From: Chrysogorgia sp. JL179-B06
Lineage: Eukaryota > Cnidaria > Anthozoa > Scleralcyonacea > Chrysogorgiidae
Assembly (NCBI GenBank): GCA_035772405.1
Contig: JAYKKM010000217.1
Coordinates: forward strand, 1 to 64,000
Reading direction: 5' to 3'
DNA: 64,000 bases
Part shown: piece after piece, positions 12,361 to 24,121 of the stretch
Layout of the letters: the number at the start of each line of letters is the position of its first letter
Position numbering within the stretch: position 1 is the stretch's first letter
Program-made: the position numbers and the translations under genes
The notes under the pieces: model-generated
Told to the model about the DNA's origin: nothing
Seen by the model: the letters and a program-made list of their open reading frames with translations, nothing else
Database searches by the model: none

Positions 12361-12403
12361 AGAATATTCTGATGTCATAAGACATGCGTGCAGTGAATAT
12401 TCT
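12361..12403 (-). other. Conserved 3' stem-loop of U1-LINE (copy 3), covarying inner stem
   Basis: The outer stem AGAATATTC/GAATATTCT is kept. The inner stem is ATGTC/GACAT with an ATAA loop, whereas copies 5, 6 and the 56-kb stub have an ACGT-type inner stem. Both sides change together, which supports selection on the RNA fold. Confidence 0.7.
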
Positions 12404-12669
12404 TCACAGGGGGAGCCTACAAGGCTGCTAACTGTGCTGAGAGCATGACTCTCACCCCCAAAGTTGGAAACCTAGAATCCTTTTGACGGGAGAGCCAGCA
12501 GTGATCCTAGATAAAGACAAGGAAAAAGGAACCTAAAATTTTACTTCGCCCAGTGCAGACCAATTAAGGAGAGACCAGGGAAGAGGTTAAATTTATCCTA
12601 TATTAACTGTTATCCCGATGCCAAGGCGAGGGGAGGTTTAGGTTAAAAAAGATAAAAAGGATAAAAAGG

Positions 12670-12861
12670 TTAAAAGACTTCAACAACTGAGAATGGATTG
12701 GCAGATGGGACCGCTTGCAGGAGCTGGAAGTAAAGCCAGTTCAGAACGAACTGGGCAAAGGAGCAGTGGAAGAACAGGTGCTCGAGCGTTTCCTCGTCCT
12801 GTTGACAGAAGCACTTGGGGTCTATATTATGGTGTATAGAACACCATGAGAAATTTTCCAA
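12670..12861 (-). pseudogene. ORF2 extreme C-terminus, U1-LINE copy 3
   Basis: Reads CFCQQDEETLEHLFFHCSFAQ, split here as CFCQQDEETLEHLF and FHCSFAQ. The CXC...HX4C spacing is the zinc-binding C-terminal region (zf-RVT type) common in APE LINEs. The NWLYFQLLQAVP block is repeated in copies 6 and 7. The segment is in frame to the 3' UTR. Confidence 0.6.
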
Positions 12862-13138
12862 TTAAGATCAACAACAGTCCGATCCAAGCTGATCGCATGC
12901 AGTTGATTCCAGGTGGATTACCAATATAGGTCACCATAGGTCGGTTGGAATTTCTCGACGCAGTGAGGCGGCTTATGCTGGATGGAAAGACCCAGGCGAT
13001 AAGCTGACAACGTCGATAGTGCCGGCACTTTAAGGGGAGCATCACGACTTGCTCCAAGGACCAGGTGGTGCTCACAAAAACCCCCATCGAAGCGCCGCCA
13101 AGCGGAGAAGAGCTGCTTATAAAATGGTGGAAGAGGAC

Positions 13139-13936
13139 TTACCTGTCGTCTGTTAAAAGAGCTCTGCGACAGCAGCTTGTACACTTGTAGAACTGGCGGG
13201 AGAGCATAAGGTGGAACATCGCTTTCGACTCTGCGTCGGGATCCATGAAAAAAGCGACGGAACGAGGTCCCGCTTGCCCCCCAAAAGAAGGGCCAGATGG
13301 CTTTGTCGAGCCTAGTCTCTGCCCAAGGCCCAACGAGGCATTACAAAAAACAGCACACAGGTGCCATATTTGTGCAAGAGCCAATGTATTAATAATTAAG
13401 GGCTTGCCTTGGTAAGTGAGATTCCTACCCTTCCATGACGATAACCTCTTCTCTGCCTTCTCGATCCGAGGTGTCCATGTTTCCTTGGAAGAGTCGGAAA
13501 CGCTGAAAACGGCGCCTAGGATCGTAATGCGTTTGACCCAGTCAATACCTAGCGGAGTATCGCTACGGCCTTGCCATGCACCGATCCAGAGTCCCTTTGA
13601 TTTGTTTGTGTTGAGTTTTAGCGCCCGTGCCTTGCTCAAACTTACTGTAGACGTTCAGAACCGCTGGGAGTGATGAATCCGAAGAGACCACCACAGTGGT
13701 GTCATCAGCATATCCCAAAATGCGTAGTTCGTGTGCTAGACCTGGTATCTTCACTCCACAGATATCAGGGGCTGACCGGATGCTACATGCCAGTGTACCT
13801 CAGCACACAGAACATGCAACAAGGGAGACAGCAGGCAACCCTGGCGCACACCGTTAGAAGGGTGGAAAAAGACGACGACTGCCGACTCGATGTCAGTATA
13901 AAAAATAGGTACGCAATGCGTACATGTGACTACCAC
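13139..13936 (-). pseudogene. ORF2 reverse transcriptase, U1-LINE copy 3
   Basis: Three overlapping minus-strand frames carry GVRQGCLLSPLLHVL (motif B, 13751-13936), LGYADDTTVVVSSD (motif C, 13563-13754) and KSKGLWIGAW followed by SSWKGRNLTYQGKPL (13139-13639). Two frameshifts separate them. The domain begins at YTDIESA, so motif A is absent. Confidence 0.75.
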
Positions 13937-16329
13937 TATGGACAGTTATTATAAATATTTTATAAATGTGTTGCTAAATTGAACATGGCAAATACTATGC
14001 CTACATTTTTATATGGATTGTTTCCAAAATATAGCATCATCATAAACAACACCCTCAAATTTCATTTGAAGTGAACTTGTAAAGTTCACATGTAAATAAA
14101 ACATCTAGGGCTGGTTATACGAAGCCTGGATAATTCATCCACTGGATAAGTCCTAGCTAGAAAAGCAGCTAATCTACTGGTGATTTGACAGCTGGCAGAT
14201 CTAGGATTTTCCTAATGCCCCCAATTTTGGGAACCAAGGAATCGCAGCTGTAAAGTATAAGTTGTATGGAAAACAAGATATTTGGCTGTTTCGGCATATA
14301 CAAAAATGCATCAGGCATGCCTAGAAACACTAAGTAATAGTGTAATAGTGATTCCAACATGGACAGCCAGCCATCAATGGTAGAAACAGGTAAAAAAGAA
14401 GAAATGTTAGTGGCCAGGATTCTGAAATAGGGCGTCCAATTTGGGAACATGTCAGACAAAAGTGATGACACTCGTATAGGGGACCCTTGGAAAATATTTG
14501 AATTTTGGGTTAAAGTGTATTTCCAGAATTTTGAGAGCACTTTTGAGCAAAATATAACAGTCTTAAACAAAATTTTTTAATGGGGTATCTCATCATTTTA
14601 AATACATATTTTGGTCCAAATATGCTTATATTATCAAATATATAATGAAGCAGTAAATTAGTTATATTTCCATAAGATGCAGTGCAGATAATATTCATAT
14701 ATATTCTCCTTACAATTAAATTTGTAATTCAAGAGTTCAACAGAATTTACATCTTCAAGAGAAGAAATTCATAATCTGTGCAGTGAATTATTGATTAGAA
14801 GATTACTTCATGTCAACATCTGCGTAACGTACTAAAGATCGCATCAGACCCATTCAAGATTTTTAGTTTTGCAAGTTTGTGCCGGCAATGCTGTCATGCT
14901 TCTTCATTCAACTAGGACATTTTCACTCAACTAGGTACACTGTCAAATTGGTCAAAATGTCACATGTATGATAATATTGAAAATTAAAGCTATTTCTTTT
15001 CAAATATATTTAGTATATATATTTTAGGCAAATCATTGAGAATAATTTCTTTCTCCCCCAAATTTTTGGTGATCACTTTTCATTGTATGGCATCCAACGA
15101 TACCCGGATACACTTTCTGGCAATAAGCCTGCTCTGACCAGTGCCCCTAACAGGATCATTAGTACAACTCCGCTTTGGAGTTTCTTTGGAAACTATCTGT
15201 GATAGCGTACAAAATGGTTTGGTTTAAATACTTCACCAGCAATGACATTACCTTCAAAACTGAACAATATACAGTGTAGATCATCAGATGCAGTTGTTAA
15301 AGGATAACTTGTACATTCTCCACAGTCAGGATAGAACAAAGTAATATTTCTATTTCTGACAGAAGAGGAGAACGAGAATAGAAAGAAAGCTAGCTGATCA
15401 TTTTTTATCCTCAGAATTGGAAATGGCTTCCAATTCCTCTCCAGACCAAAATCCAAACTTTCAAACAAAACAGACAAAGGAAAACGTTTGTTTACACTAG
15501 TACATACCTTAAGTTCTCCTGTACAGCACAATACAATACAATACAATACAATACAATACACTACAATACAATACAATACAATACAATACAATATTGTATT
15601 GTAAGGAAAAGGTATGTGAAGCTCCTTGTGCTTTGCATAGATGGAATTAAATGACAGATTATAATAAAAATTGGAATTTAAAAAAAGATCAATGGATACC
15701 ATATCCCTCAGACTTCCAACAAGATAATTATCTCCTACCGTTGCTATAAAGGACACAGAGCTATATAAAACAATTTCCAGAAGCGTCAGATCTAAAATAT
15801 TAAGATATTAAAACAAGTCATCAGAAATAAAAACAGACACTAGAAGACTAATGTAACTTGATATGATATGTAAATACGGTGTTAATAAATGTGTGTTCTA
15901 TGAGTAATAATGTGTATCTTGGTTTTCCGCTTATGGTATACAGACACTACCAAATGATTAAACGAAGCCTTATTAAATAGTCATAACGTTTTATACTGTC
16001 AGTGCACGGAATGATGGTAAGAGCTTGTCTTCGACACACTTCGCTGGTTCTAGTGTATACCCGCGGCGCAGTTTATGATAATTTTGAACAAACATCAATA
16101 GGAAAGTAAAATGATCACTAAAGACAGATAAAATATAGATAAAAATATGTAATACGCTTACCTTTAATAGAGCGATAGTGGCCGGCTTGCTTCTTTGGCT
16201 CTTTGCTCTAGTTTGGCGCTTTGTTGATAACCGGCACGATCTAACGCGATCACTTCTCGAACACCTAGCGATCCTGTCGACATGTCACGATAACTGGCCG
16301 AGTATGACGTAATGAGGTCCAAGACAAGC
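13926..16329. other. Inter-LINE segment, no recognised gene
   Basis: The minus strand at 14169-14570 has a 133-codon frame without recognised domains. Its DNA near 14490-14560 resembles 57130-57210 (both end in ACACTTTTGAGCAAAA-like sequence), so it is probably an old interspersed repeat. The minus-strand frame 15193-15512 reads like coding sequence (FPILRIKND, FSFEGNVIAGEVF) but I cannot identify it. A pentanucleotide microsatellite lies inside that frame. The piece at 16160-16330 just left of the LINE fragment is unrelated to the LINE family. Confidence 0.35.
15526..15604. repeat. (ACAAT)n pentanucleotide microsatellite
   Basis: About fourteen near-perfect copies of ACAAT, with one CACTA variant, end in a short palindrome (AATATTGTATTGT). 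It reads as the repetitive LYCIV peptide on the minus strand, which explains the apparent 187-codon frame there. Confidence 0.9.
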
Positions 16330-16964
16330 AAGCAAGATCTCGCCGACATTAGTGGCTACCGCTAACGCGGTAGTCACAAAAAGGGTGACCCATTGACGGA
16401 AACTAGGACCGAAACCCATAGTTTCAAGAGTACGAGAGAGGAAATGCCAATCTACACGATCGAAGGCCTTCTCCTGATCAAGTGAGAGAATAGCAATAGT
16501 GAGAGTGTAGTCAATTAGGTCACGGAGAGTGGCTAGGTTGGCGGAGATGGTACGCCCAGGCACACCGCACGTTTGATCTGGGCCCCTGGCGACACGACGG
16601 ACGCGATCACCTTCAACAAACGCCCCGCAATTGCGTGGGTAGCCACTTTGTAATCGACATTAAGTAGACTAATAGGACGCCAATTCTTTGTAACAAGACG
16701 ATCGTCCTTCTTGTGTAGTAAAATAATAAGTACCCGCCGCTGTGATGTAGACATGCGACCGTGGGGAGTAAGAAAAATTGAGTACTGGGACAAGATCACT
16801 GCCCAGGATACTCCAATAGGTCCGGTAGAACTCGGCGGGGAAGCCATCAGATCCAGGGGTTTTACCAGACAGCATTCCCTGAAGTGCAACCTCGCACTCC
16901 TCCGTGGACAGGATTCTCTCACAAAAAGCAGACTCCTAGGGCAAAAGAACCTGCTCGAGTCCAC
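16285..16964 (-). pseudogene. ORF2 RT N-terminal half with motif A, LINE copy 4
   Basis: Frames at 16533-16964 and 16285-16563 include GKTPGSDGFPAEFY (RT fingers), RPISLLNVDYKVATHAIAGR, then ILSLDQEKAFDRVDW, in which the first D is the motif A catalytic aspartate. A frameshift separates the two frames, and the domain is cut off before motif B. Confidence 0.75.
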
Positions 16965-17088
16965 CTAGTAAATCATCGTGGATGGAAGGATCACATGAGC
17001 AGGCAGTAAAGAGCTCGTTGTAATAGGAGCGCCATACACTCCAGTGGGTCATGGTGAACGACACCAGTTGAAGGATCCTTAATCCCGG

Positions 17089-17620
17089 TCATGTTCTTTC
17101 TCCGTTGGTGTTTGCCCTCCAACGAGAAGAAATATTTTGAGGATATTTGTGTGCTCGGACTTGACCAGCTTGGGTAGTACGGATTTCATAGGCACGTAGG
17201 TCTTCCTGGATTGCACAGAACTCTATAAAAACCGAAGAGTCGCCGGAATCTAGCAATCGCTGAAGCTCCCGAAGCCACTGGGTTAAACGAAGCTGGGTAG
17301 CGGAATGGGCAACAGCTTTGGATTTGCAATAAGAGCGCGTGATCTCACGCAGGTAAAATGTACCTAAGTCCCACCAATTGAGTGGGTTCGAAAAATCCTC
17401 GGCGGCTTCCTGCGCCTGCCAATACACCCAAAAAAGACTGTACAAGCTCGCGGTATTCGAGATCTTGAATAGCAGAGGTATTGAACGTGCAGTACCCGGG
17501 ACCCCGATTCCCTGATGACGGAAGCGAGAAGGAAGTCGTGAGATCGCGGTGATCAGAAAAGGTGGAAGGATGGTATTGGCAATCCTTCACGTGACTTTGG
17601 AGAGCGATGGGGCGCCCCAA
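17089..17620 (-). pseudogene. ORF2 linker between endonuclease and RT, LINE copy 4
   Basis: The block NWWDLGTFYLREITRSYCKS and the following LQRLLDSGDSS match the linker of copies 2 and 6 (PDWWDKGKFCLREVTRSFCK in copy 6). The region is alpha-helical in character and conserved across this LINE family. The HRDLTTSFSLP frame upstream belongs to the end of the endonuclease domain. Confidence 0.65.
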
Positions 17621-17749
17621 ATCATGTCGATCCTAGAGGATACCTGTCCAGATGCATGGTCCCAGGAGAAAGTACGTTCTCCAGGATGTTGGATGCGCCA
17701 CACTGGGAATGTACTAGTGGCGGAGAGAAGAGACTGAAGGGCAGTTACA

Positions 17750-18213
17750 TTCTCAGCGGACATGTTGGGTGTTTACGTTGGTCGGATGGCGGATGACGTC
17801 GATCCAGATCAACGTCCAGGACCGAATTAATATCTCCGCAGAGAAAAGTAGGATATGCCAGGTCAATTAAATCTGGTAGTGAAACTAAAAATGCATTCCG
17901 GGAGGGGCGTAAAGTGATCTAAACCTTACACATAAGAACCTGAGCTTGGGTGAAACGTCCAGCGTTGTCACGCCAAACCTTTTCCAGTTCATGTTTTGTC
18001 GACACAAGAATGGCCGTCCCCACGCGTTTATTTGAAATCGAGGATGAACCAACCGCGTACCCTGAACCTGAGAACCAGGATCGTAAAGTGGAATGGGAAG
18101 CGGCATGTGTTTCCTGGAGACATACAATGTCCGCCTTCAGACATTTCAGCCAATGGATGAAGGTGACAGGTTTAGTTTTATTATTTAGACCATTTACGTT
18201 TAAAAGTTATTAA
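17750..18213 (-). pseudogene. ORF2 APE endonuclease, LINE copy 4
   Basis: The minus strand from 18213 reads LLNVNGLNNKTK, KADIVCLQETHAASH, SNKRVGTAILV and, further on, a GDINSVLDVDLDRRHP block holding the D-x-N motif. It is the most complete set of APE motifs in the window, with one in-frame stop near 17918. Confidence 0.7.
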
Positions 18214-19255
18214 ATTGAAGGCTAAATCTTAATTTGTGCATGTTAAAAAATTGCTAATGTGGAAGGACACATTAATAATAGAAAATGAGCAAAAAAGCTT
18301 ATTTTATCAAAAGGTTAACTGGCCTTGCCAGAAAGCGCCAACGAACGTTTACTCGGGGCATCTTCGATTTCAGATCGAATGGCCTTAACATCAGATGTGT
18401 TAGAAAAAAAGAGAAGACGACGATGAGTCGCTGTCCGACTCAGAAGGGGGCTCTCGACTGTCGTCTAGCGCCCTCATTTTTTCTGGAAGGGGACAGTGGA
18501 GTGGCATCAGACCCTGCATCGTTCAAACACTTTGTGACCCGGAAGATCTAGCTCAGTTGCGGACTGATTGGGATCAGCAGCTGATCCGACACGGTCCGGC
18601 AAATCGATCTTTGGAGGTTGTGGTGTGGGCAAAACCACATCCGGGCTTACAGTGTGCTGTTGCGGCGTTGGAATGCTCGCGGCAGCACCATCACCAGGGG
18701 GATCTGATGATGAAATACCATCAGAGTTCGCCATGGGCGTTTCCCTGATGATAACGGGAGTAACTGGGACAGGTGTTGCAGTGAACGGTCCAGTCCGGCC
18801 CAGTAGGCTCCGGGGGTGTGGCATCTGCCACAGGAAGAGATTCATCCTTCACCGGATCCGCATCAGTAGCGGTATCACCGGGGGTGGGTTTGAACCACCG
18901 AGAGATGCGTGGAGGGAGGTGGAAGATTGCTCAAATCCGGAGCGATCTCAGCCTCGTTTACGGGAGAGATGACAGCGGCGGTTGAAGTAGCCGCATTCAC
19001 ATCGGGGTTAATGTGCACCGTAACTGTTGTGTCAGATAGGGCGTCGTCATCCGGCTCAGATAGCGCCGAAGCGTCTGAGTCTTTATCATTTTGGTCGAGA
19101 AGAGTGCGCTTGGCATCTTCAGGATCACTATCAGTGGTGCTGACGCGGCCTCTATTCCTAGCCTTCAGGGCATGTCCTCATGTCCAGTATCGTGGACAGA
19201 GTCCAGCGCAGGAAGACCAAGGTTATTTGAGCGCCTTCAAACCAAAAGGCGGTTG

Positions 19256-19371
19256 GCCTACGACACAGAGTATTCCCAGGCGGTCACCCATCCAAGTACT
19301 AACTCCGCCCAACCAGACTTGACTGCGGTGATCGGACGAAACTGGTGTTTTCCTGGTGGTGTGGTCGTAGA
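19256..19371 (-). rRNA. 5S rRNA gene or pseudogene, array copy 1
   Basis: The reverse complement starts GTCTACGACCACACCACCAG and runs through CGTCCGATCACCGCAGTCAA to GTTAGTACTTGGATGGGTG ACCGCCTGGGAATAC and TCGTAGG, with a TTTT tract just beyond. That is the full 5S outline of about 117 nt, including an internal control region. The 5' region reads AGTTTCGTCCGATC instead of the GGTTCTCGTCTGATC of copy 2, so it has small changes. U1 copy 1 lies 465 bp upstream on the same strand. The downstream spacer is cut off after about 25 bp by LINE copy 4. Confidence 0.85.
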
Positions 19372-19835
19372 CATTTTCTACGTCGAATTGCGACGTGTTG
19401 CGTGAGTCGAATTCACAGTGGCGACGACAATCGGACGTGGGAGTATTAAGTTCGTCAGTGATGTGGTATGAGCGAATGTTTTCTTGCAAACGTGCCACGT
19501 GAAGGATCGATGCGAGAGTTGGATGGATGGCAGAAGTGACAGCTCGAAGTTTGGCGGTGGTTTTGTTGCGATCATTGCTGGCGAGTTGAACGACGGGATG
19601 TGATATTCGACAGATCGAGGTGTTGTTGACGATCGATGTGTGTTCGTAGCTTTCTCGTCGGCGTTGGTAGTTTTCGGATTCTTGTGAAATGAGTTGGAGA
19701 AAGGATGGGATGGATTCTGTTTGACGTAGGCATTTGTTGTTCGGTTCAACTGCCTGTCGCTCGAATGTTGATTAGGCGGCACTGTGAACTTCACGTAATT
19801 GGTTGGATTTGGTCTGAATGATTTGTTTTGGTAAT
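19372..19835 (-). other. U1-to-5S intergenic spacer, array copy 1
   Basis: This spacer is nearly the same at 43589-44066 and 55742-56218, and in part at 35946-36083. It begins after U1 with an AAAACAAATCATTCAGA-like sequence that fits the snRNA 3' box used for 3' end formation. An open frame of 162 codons runs through it but is not kept intact in the other copies, so I treat it as spacer, not a gene. Confidence 0.8.
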
Positions 19836-19999
19836 GAAGGCAACGAGCGCGAACGCAGGTCCCCACTACCAGAAATTATATGCTCGAGTTGCCCATATTT
19901 GGGGCAATCGCAGGAGTCAATCCAGTCGAAGTGCAATGAGAGGGCCTCATCCTGAGAGGACTCCCTATGGTGACCAGTGTCTCACCGCGTCAGGTAAGT
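19836..19999 (-). ncRNA. U1 snRNA, array copy 1 (near full length)
   Basis: The reverse complement reads ACTTACCTGACGCGG at its 5' end, the splice-site-pairing segment of U1. It then carries a U1-70K stem-loop region, ATTGCACTTC (the U1A-binding loop is AUUGCACUCC in vertebrates), CTGCGATTGCCCCAAATATG, the Sm site AATTTCTGG, and a 3' stem GGGGACCTGCGTTCGCGCTC. Its length of about 164 nt fits U1. The first two nucleotides (AT) are replaced by LINE sequence because the 3' end of LINE copy 7 abuts it. The native promoter is therefore displaced by 5.2 kb of LINE, and the gene is probably silent unless transcribed from the element. Confidence 0.93.
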
Positions 20000-20012
20000 T
20001 TTATTTTGAAAA

Positions 20013-20054
20013 TAATATTCTGGTGTCATAAGACATTTGTGCGATGAATATTCT
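20013..20054 (-). other. Conserved 3' stem-loop of U1-LINE (copy 7)
   Basis: The outer stem is AATATTC/GAATATT. The inner stem is GTGTC/GACAT with an ATAA loop, including one G-T pair. It is the same type as copy 3. Confidence 0.65.
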
Positions 20055-21266
20055 TCACAGGGGGAGCCTACAAAGCTGCTAACTGTGCTGAGAGCATGAC
20101 TCTCACGCCCAAAGATGGAAACCTAGAATCCTTTTGACACGAGAGCCAGCAGTGATCCTACATAAAGAAAGAAGGAAAAAGGAACCAAAATTTTTACTTC
20201 ACCCAGTACAGACCAGGGAGGGGTTAAATTTATCCTATATTAGCTGTTTTATCTTAATGCTGAGGCGAGGGGAGGTTTAAGTTAAAAAGGTTAAAAAGGT
20301 TAAAAAGAGAAGACTAGCTTCTCCCCAATAAAAACACCCAACAACCACCCAGCAAGCCAATCTCGCTCAAACAATTCGCAGGCCAGGGTAGTGGTTGTGT
20401 TTGGCAGCCTCTGTCTGCAAAATAAATTTAATGCAGGCGGATGCTGTCTTGATGCACTTGGCCTCATCCGGGAAGACGTTGTGAAAGCGTTAATCACATC
20501 GAACCACCCAAATTCGGTGTTTTACCACCACCAGCATCCACTTGATGACAGTAGGGATGGACTGCTTGCGAGCCCCAGTGATACCAAAAAGGACTTCAAG
20601 CACCGTGAACAGGCTGGCACCTGGGACTGCTTGCAGGAGCTGGAAGTAAAGCCAGTTCAGAATGAACTGGGCAAAGGAACAGTGGAAAAAACAGGATGAC
20701 CAATAAAGGTCACCATAGATCGGACTGAATTTTTTCAATGCAGTGAGGCGGCTTGTTCTGAGTAGATATATCCAGGCGATAAGTAGTCTGCGTTGATATT
20801 AAAGGCACCCAAAGGGGAGCGTCATGACTTGCTCCTAGGACCAGGTCGAATCCGCGAGTGCCCCCATCGAAACGCCGCCAAGCAGACAAGAGCTGCTTGT
20901 AGAAATGGTGTTAGACGACTGGTCAGTCGTCTATTAAAAGATTGCTGTGCTATCAGCCGGTACACTACGGTATTAAATTGGCAGGATAGCATTAAATGGA
21001 ACATGGCTTTCTACTTGGCATCGGGATCCAAAAAGAAACGACGGATCCACTGCAGGCGGAGGGCGTCAGCCTAGACTCGAAAGTCAACTATTCCAAATCC
21101 TCCCTGATGTCTATTACATACAAACGTTATGGCGTGCCACAAGGTCTCGCTTACCATCACAATAGAAGGGCCAGATGGCTTTGTCAAAGCCTAGACTCGA
21201 CTCATCGAGGCATAACAAAAACAGCACACAGGTGCCAGATTTGTGAAAGGGCGAGCATGTTAATAA

Positions 21267-21700
21267 TTAAGGCCTTGCCTTGATAAGAGAGATTGCGACC
21301 CTTCCATGAGGACAACCTCTTCTCCACTTTTCTCTATTCGAGGTGTCCATGTTTTCCATTGAAGAATCAGAGGCACTGAAGATGGCCCCAAGAATTGGGA
21401 TATGTTTGACCCAGTCAAGCCCTAGGAGTATCACTGCGGTCTTTCCATGCACCAATCCAAAGTCCTTTCGACTTGTTTTGGTTGAGTTTAGCACCTGTAC
21501 CTTTCTCAAATTTATCATAAATATTTAGGACGACTGGCAGTGATGAGTCCGTAGAGATCACCACGGTGGTGTCATCTGCATAACCCAAAATGCGTAATTC
21601 CTGCACAGGGCCTGGTATCTTAACTCCACAGATATCAGGGTCTGACCGGATGCCACATGCCAGTACTTCGGCACATAGGACATACAATAATGGTGACAGT
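21267..21700 (-). pseudogene. ORF2 RT motif C region, U1-LINE copy 7
   Basis: Carries MYVLCAEVLACGIRSDPDI, LGYADDTTVVISTD and the GTGAKLNQNKSKGLWIGAW block. Upstream, near 21720-21790, the RT fingers (ATRAIAGRLL) are joined almost directly to a VNGWT block, so about 100 codons with motif A are deleted. Frameshifts also occur around 21430 and 21700. Confidence 0.7.
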
Positions 21701-23574
21701 GGGCAGCGAAGTGTTAGAAGGGCGGAAAAAAGGTTGAGGTCCAGCCATTGACAATGACTGCCGACAACAAACGTCCTGCAATTGCACGGGTAGCCACTTT
21801 ATAGTCAACGTTTAAAAGACTAATTGCATGCCAGTTTTTGGTAATTAATCGGTAATCCACGGCGCTGTGACGTGGCTATACTGCTAAGATGTCCAGTGGG
21901 TCGTGATGGATGACACCAGTGGAAGGATCTTTGATTCTGCTCATGTGCTTCTCCCGCTGATGCTTTCCTTCAAGCGAAAAGAAAAATTTCGAAGATGTCT
22001 CTCCTTCCTCGACCCATTGACATCGCGTTCGGACCTGAGCAGCCTGGGCAGCTCGAAGTTCATAGGCGCGAATATCCTCCTGGATTGAAGCAAACTCAGT
22101 AAAAAAGTGAGCGACAGCTTTAGACTTGCTGAAGGACCGTGTGATTGCTCAAAGGTAAAATTTTCCCAAATCCCACCAATCCAGTGTGTTTGAGAAATCC
22201 TCTTCAGTTTGCTGCACCTGCCAGTACGCCCAGAAGGAACTGCACCAGCTCTCTATATTGGAGATCTTTGAGAATCGAGGTATTAAGTTTCCAATATCCA
22301 GGTTCCTGACTCCCTGAGGACAGAAGGGAGAAGGAAGCTATAAGGTACCGGTGATCAGAGAGAAGGAAGAATGGTAATACTCACAATCCTTCACATGGTC
22401 ATGTAGGGCAATAGGTGCCCAGATCATGTCAATCCGAGAGGATACCTTGCCGGAATTGGAAATGTACTGGTGGCGGAAAGAAGTGACTGAAGGGCAGCAA
22501 CACTCTCAGCAGACATGTTCGGTGCTTGACGTTGGTAAGATGGCGGGTGGCGCCGATCCAGATCGACATCCAGGACAGAATTAAAGTCGCCACAAAGAAA
22601 ACTAAGAAATGCCAGATCTACGAAGTCTGGTATAGACGCTAAAAATAGGTTTCAGGAAGGGTTGCGTGATGGGGCATAAAGTGACGTAAACCTTACATGC
22701 TCCCCCTCCATGAGAACCTGGGCTTGGGTGAAACGACCAGCGTTATCACCCAAACCTTCTCCAGTTGGTGTTTAGTAGATACTAAAATGGCCATCCCGAC
22801 TCGTTTGTTAGAAGTCGAGTTCAAACAACTGCAAAACCCGACCCTGAGAACCAGGATCTTAAAGTGGCATGGGAAGCAGCATGTGTCTCTTGGAGACAGA
22901 CAACGTCCACCTTCAGGCATTTCAACCAATGGATGAAGGTGACCCATTTAGTTTCATCGTTCAGACCATTTATATTAAGTGTAATTAAAGTGAACGTGAA
23001 ATCTTTATGGTATTAAAAATTAATAATCTGGAAGGACACATTAAAAATATATAATAGTAACGGAGTTACTATGGAGAAAGCGCCGACTGGCGCTTGATGA
23101 GGGCAAGTTCGATTTCGTTTTGAATGGTCTCCTGAGTCGGCAAAAAGAAGAGATGACAACGATGTGTCGCACTCGGAAAGAGGCTCCCGAGTTGGTTGGA
23201 CTTCTGGCAACTCAGTTATATTAGAGTGGGATGGTGGTGGGGGATTACCCCCACTGTCATTTCTCACTACGTGTTCCGAAAGATCCAGCGCCTGTGTTGA
23301 CTGAGTGGGATCAACGACCAATAGGGCGTTGTCAAGTAACTCAGTCGGTAGTATTAGGGTTGGTGTAGGAAAAACCGCATCTGGGCTTTCGGTGTGCTGT
23401 TGCGACTTTGGTATATTCGTGGCAGCACCAACACCAGAGGGATCTGGTGATGAAATACCATCAGAGGTCGCGATTGGCGTTTACCTGATGATAGCCGGAG
23501 TGACTGTGGCCGGTGTTGAGTGAACTCCTCAATGTGGTCGGATGAGTCAATAGGCTCCGGAGGTGTGGCTTGTT

Positions 23575-24121
23575 TCACCACAGAAGGGGATTGATCTCCC
23601 ACAGGTCCGCATCACGAGCGGAAGTACTGGTGGTGGATTCAACCACCAATAAATCCGAGGGGGAGAGCGGAAGGTTGCTCCTCAAGGACAGAGTCGAGTG
23701 GCGGAAGGTCAAGCTCCTCCAGCAGAGGCAGCGGGACTTGCTGAAACTTTTCGTGGTCGCAGGGTAGCAGGGGCGTCCAAGCGTTAGACGCCGCTCCAAA
23801 GACCACGTGCAATTCGCCATTGGCGCCCTCCAAGACACTGCGTGATGGCCATGGTCCATACTGAGGAGAGCCATCAGATGGGGAAACATCCAAGGTGGGC
23901 GGGGACGGTGTTTCCGTGGCCGGATGTTGCTCGGAGCGAGCTGGCTCTGAAGAGACCTTAGCTCGAGCTTCCTTGGTAATGTCCTGGGCTGGCGATGCTG
24001 TAATGACAGCAGTGCCAGTGAGTGCGGCAATGGCTGCATAAGTAGCTCTTGGTGGTTTTAGTGCCAGTGTTGAGAGCAGCAGTGGTACTATTCCCAGCAC
24101 CGCTTTCGACACTACGTCCAC
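23575..24121 (-). pseudogene. ORF1 C-terminal tail, U1-LINE copy 7
   Basis: Two overlapping minus-strand frames of about 154-160 codons follow the zinc knuckle. They encode a serine/proline/threonine-rich tail of low complexity (SPPTLDVSPSDGSPQYGP). The continuation to about 23040 has further frame breaks. Confidence 0.5.

Larger units (their letters stand above)
12349..13925 (-). mobile_element. U1-inserted Tx1-like LINE, copy 3 (5'-truncated)
   Basis: Carries a 3' UTR with the terminal hairpin (12361-12403), a C-terminal cysteine/histidine region (12670-12861), and the RT from motif B onward (13139-13935). Homology to other copies stops near 13925, at a point just before motif B, and unrelated DNA follows. 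This is a 5' truncation, the usual result of incomplete target-primed reverse transcription, unless later deletion removed the rest. Confidence 0.8.
16330..19228 (-). mobile_element. Tx1-like LINE fragment, copy 4 (ORF1 tail to RT motif A)
   Basis: Minus-strand order: ORF1 C-terminus (about 19225-18500), APE endonuclease (about 18213-17750), linker (17620-17089), RT fingers and motif A (16964-16330). Neither end reaches a LINE terminus or U1. The 5' side stops in the spacer just downstream of 5S copy 1, and the 3' side stops inside the RT after MGFGPSFRQWVTLF. This looks like a deletion-bounded remnant or a recombination product. It keeps the motif A segment that most other copies have lost. 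Confidence 0.75.

Noticed and set aside
15193..15756. 187-codon minus-strand frame.
   Set aside because: A third of it is a pentanucleotide microsatellite. The rest has no recognised domain and may be part of an old exon, but this cannot be supported.
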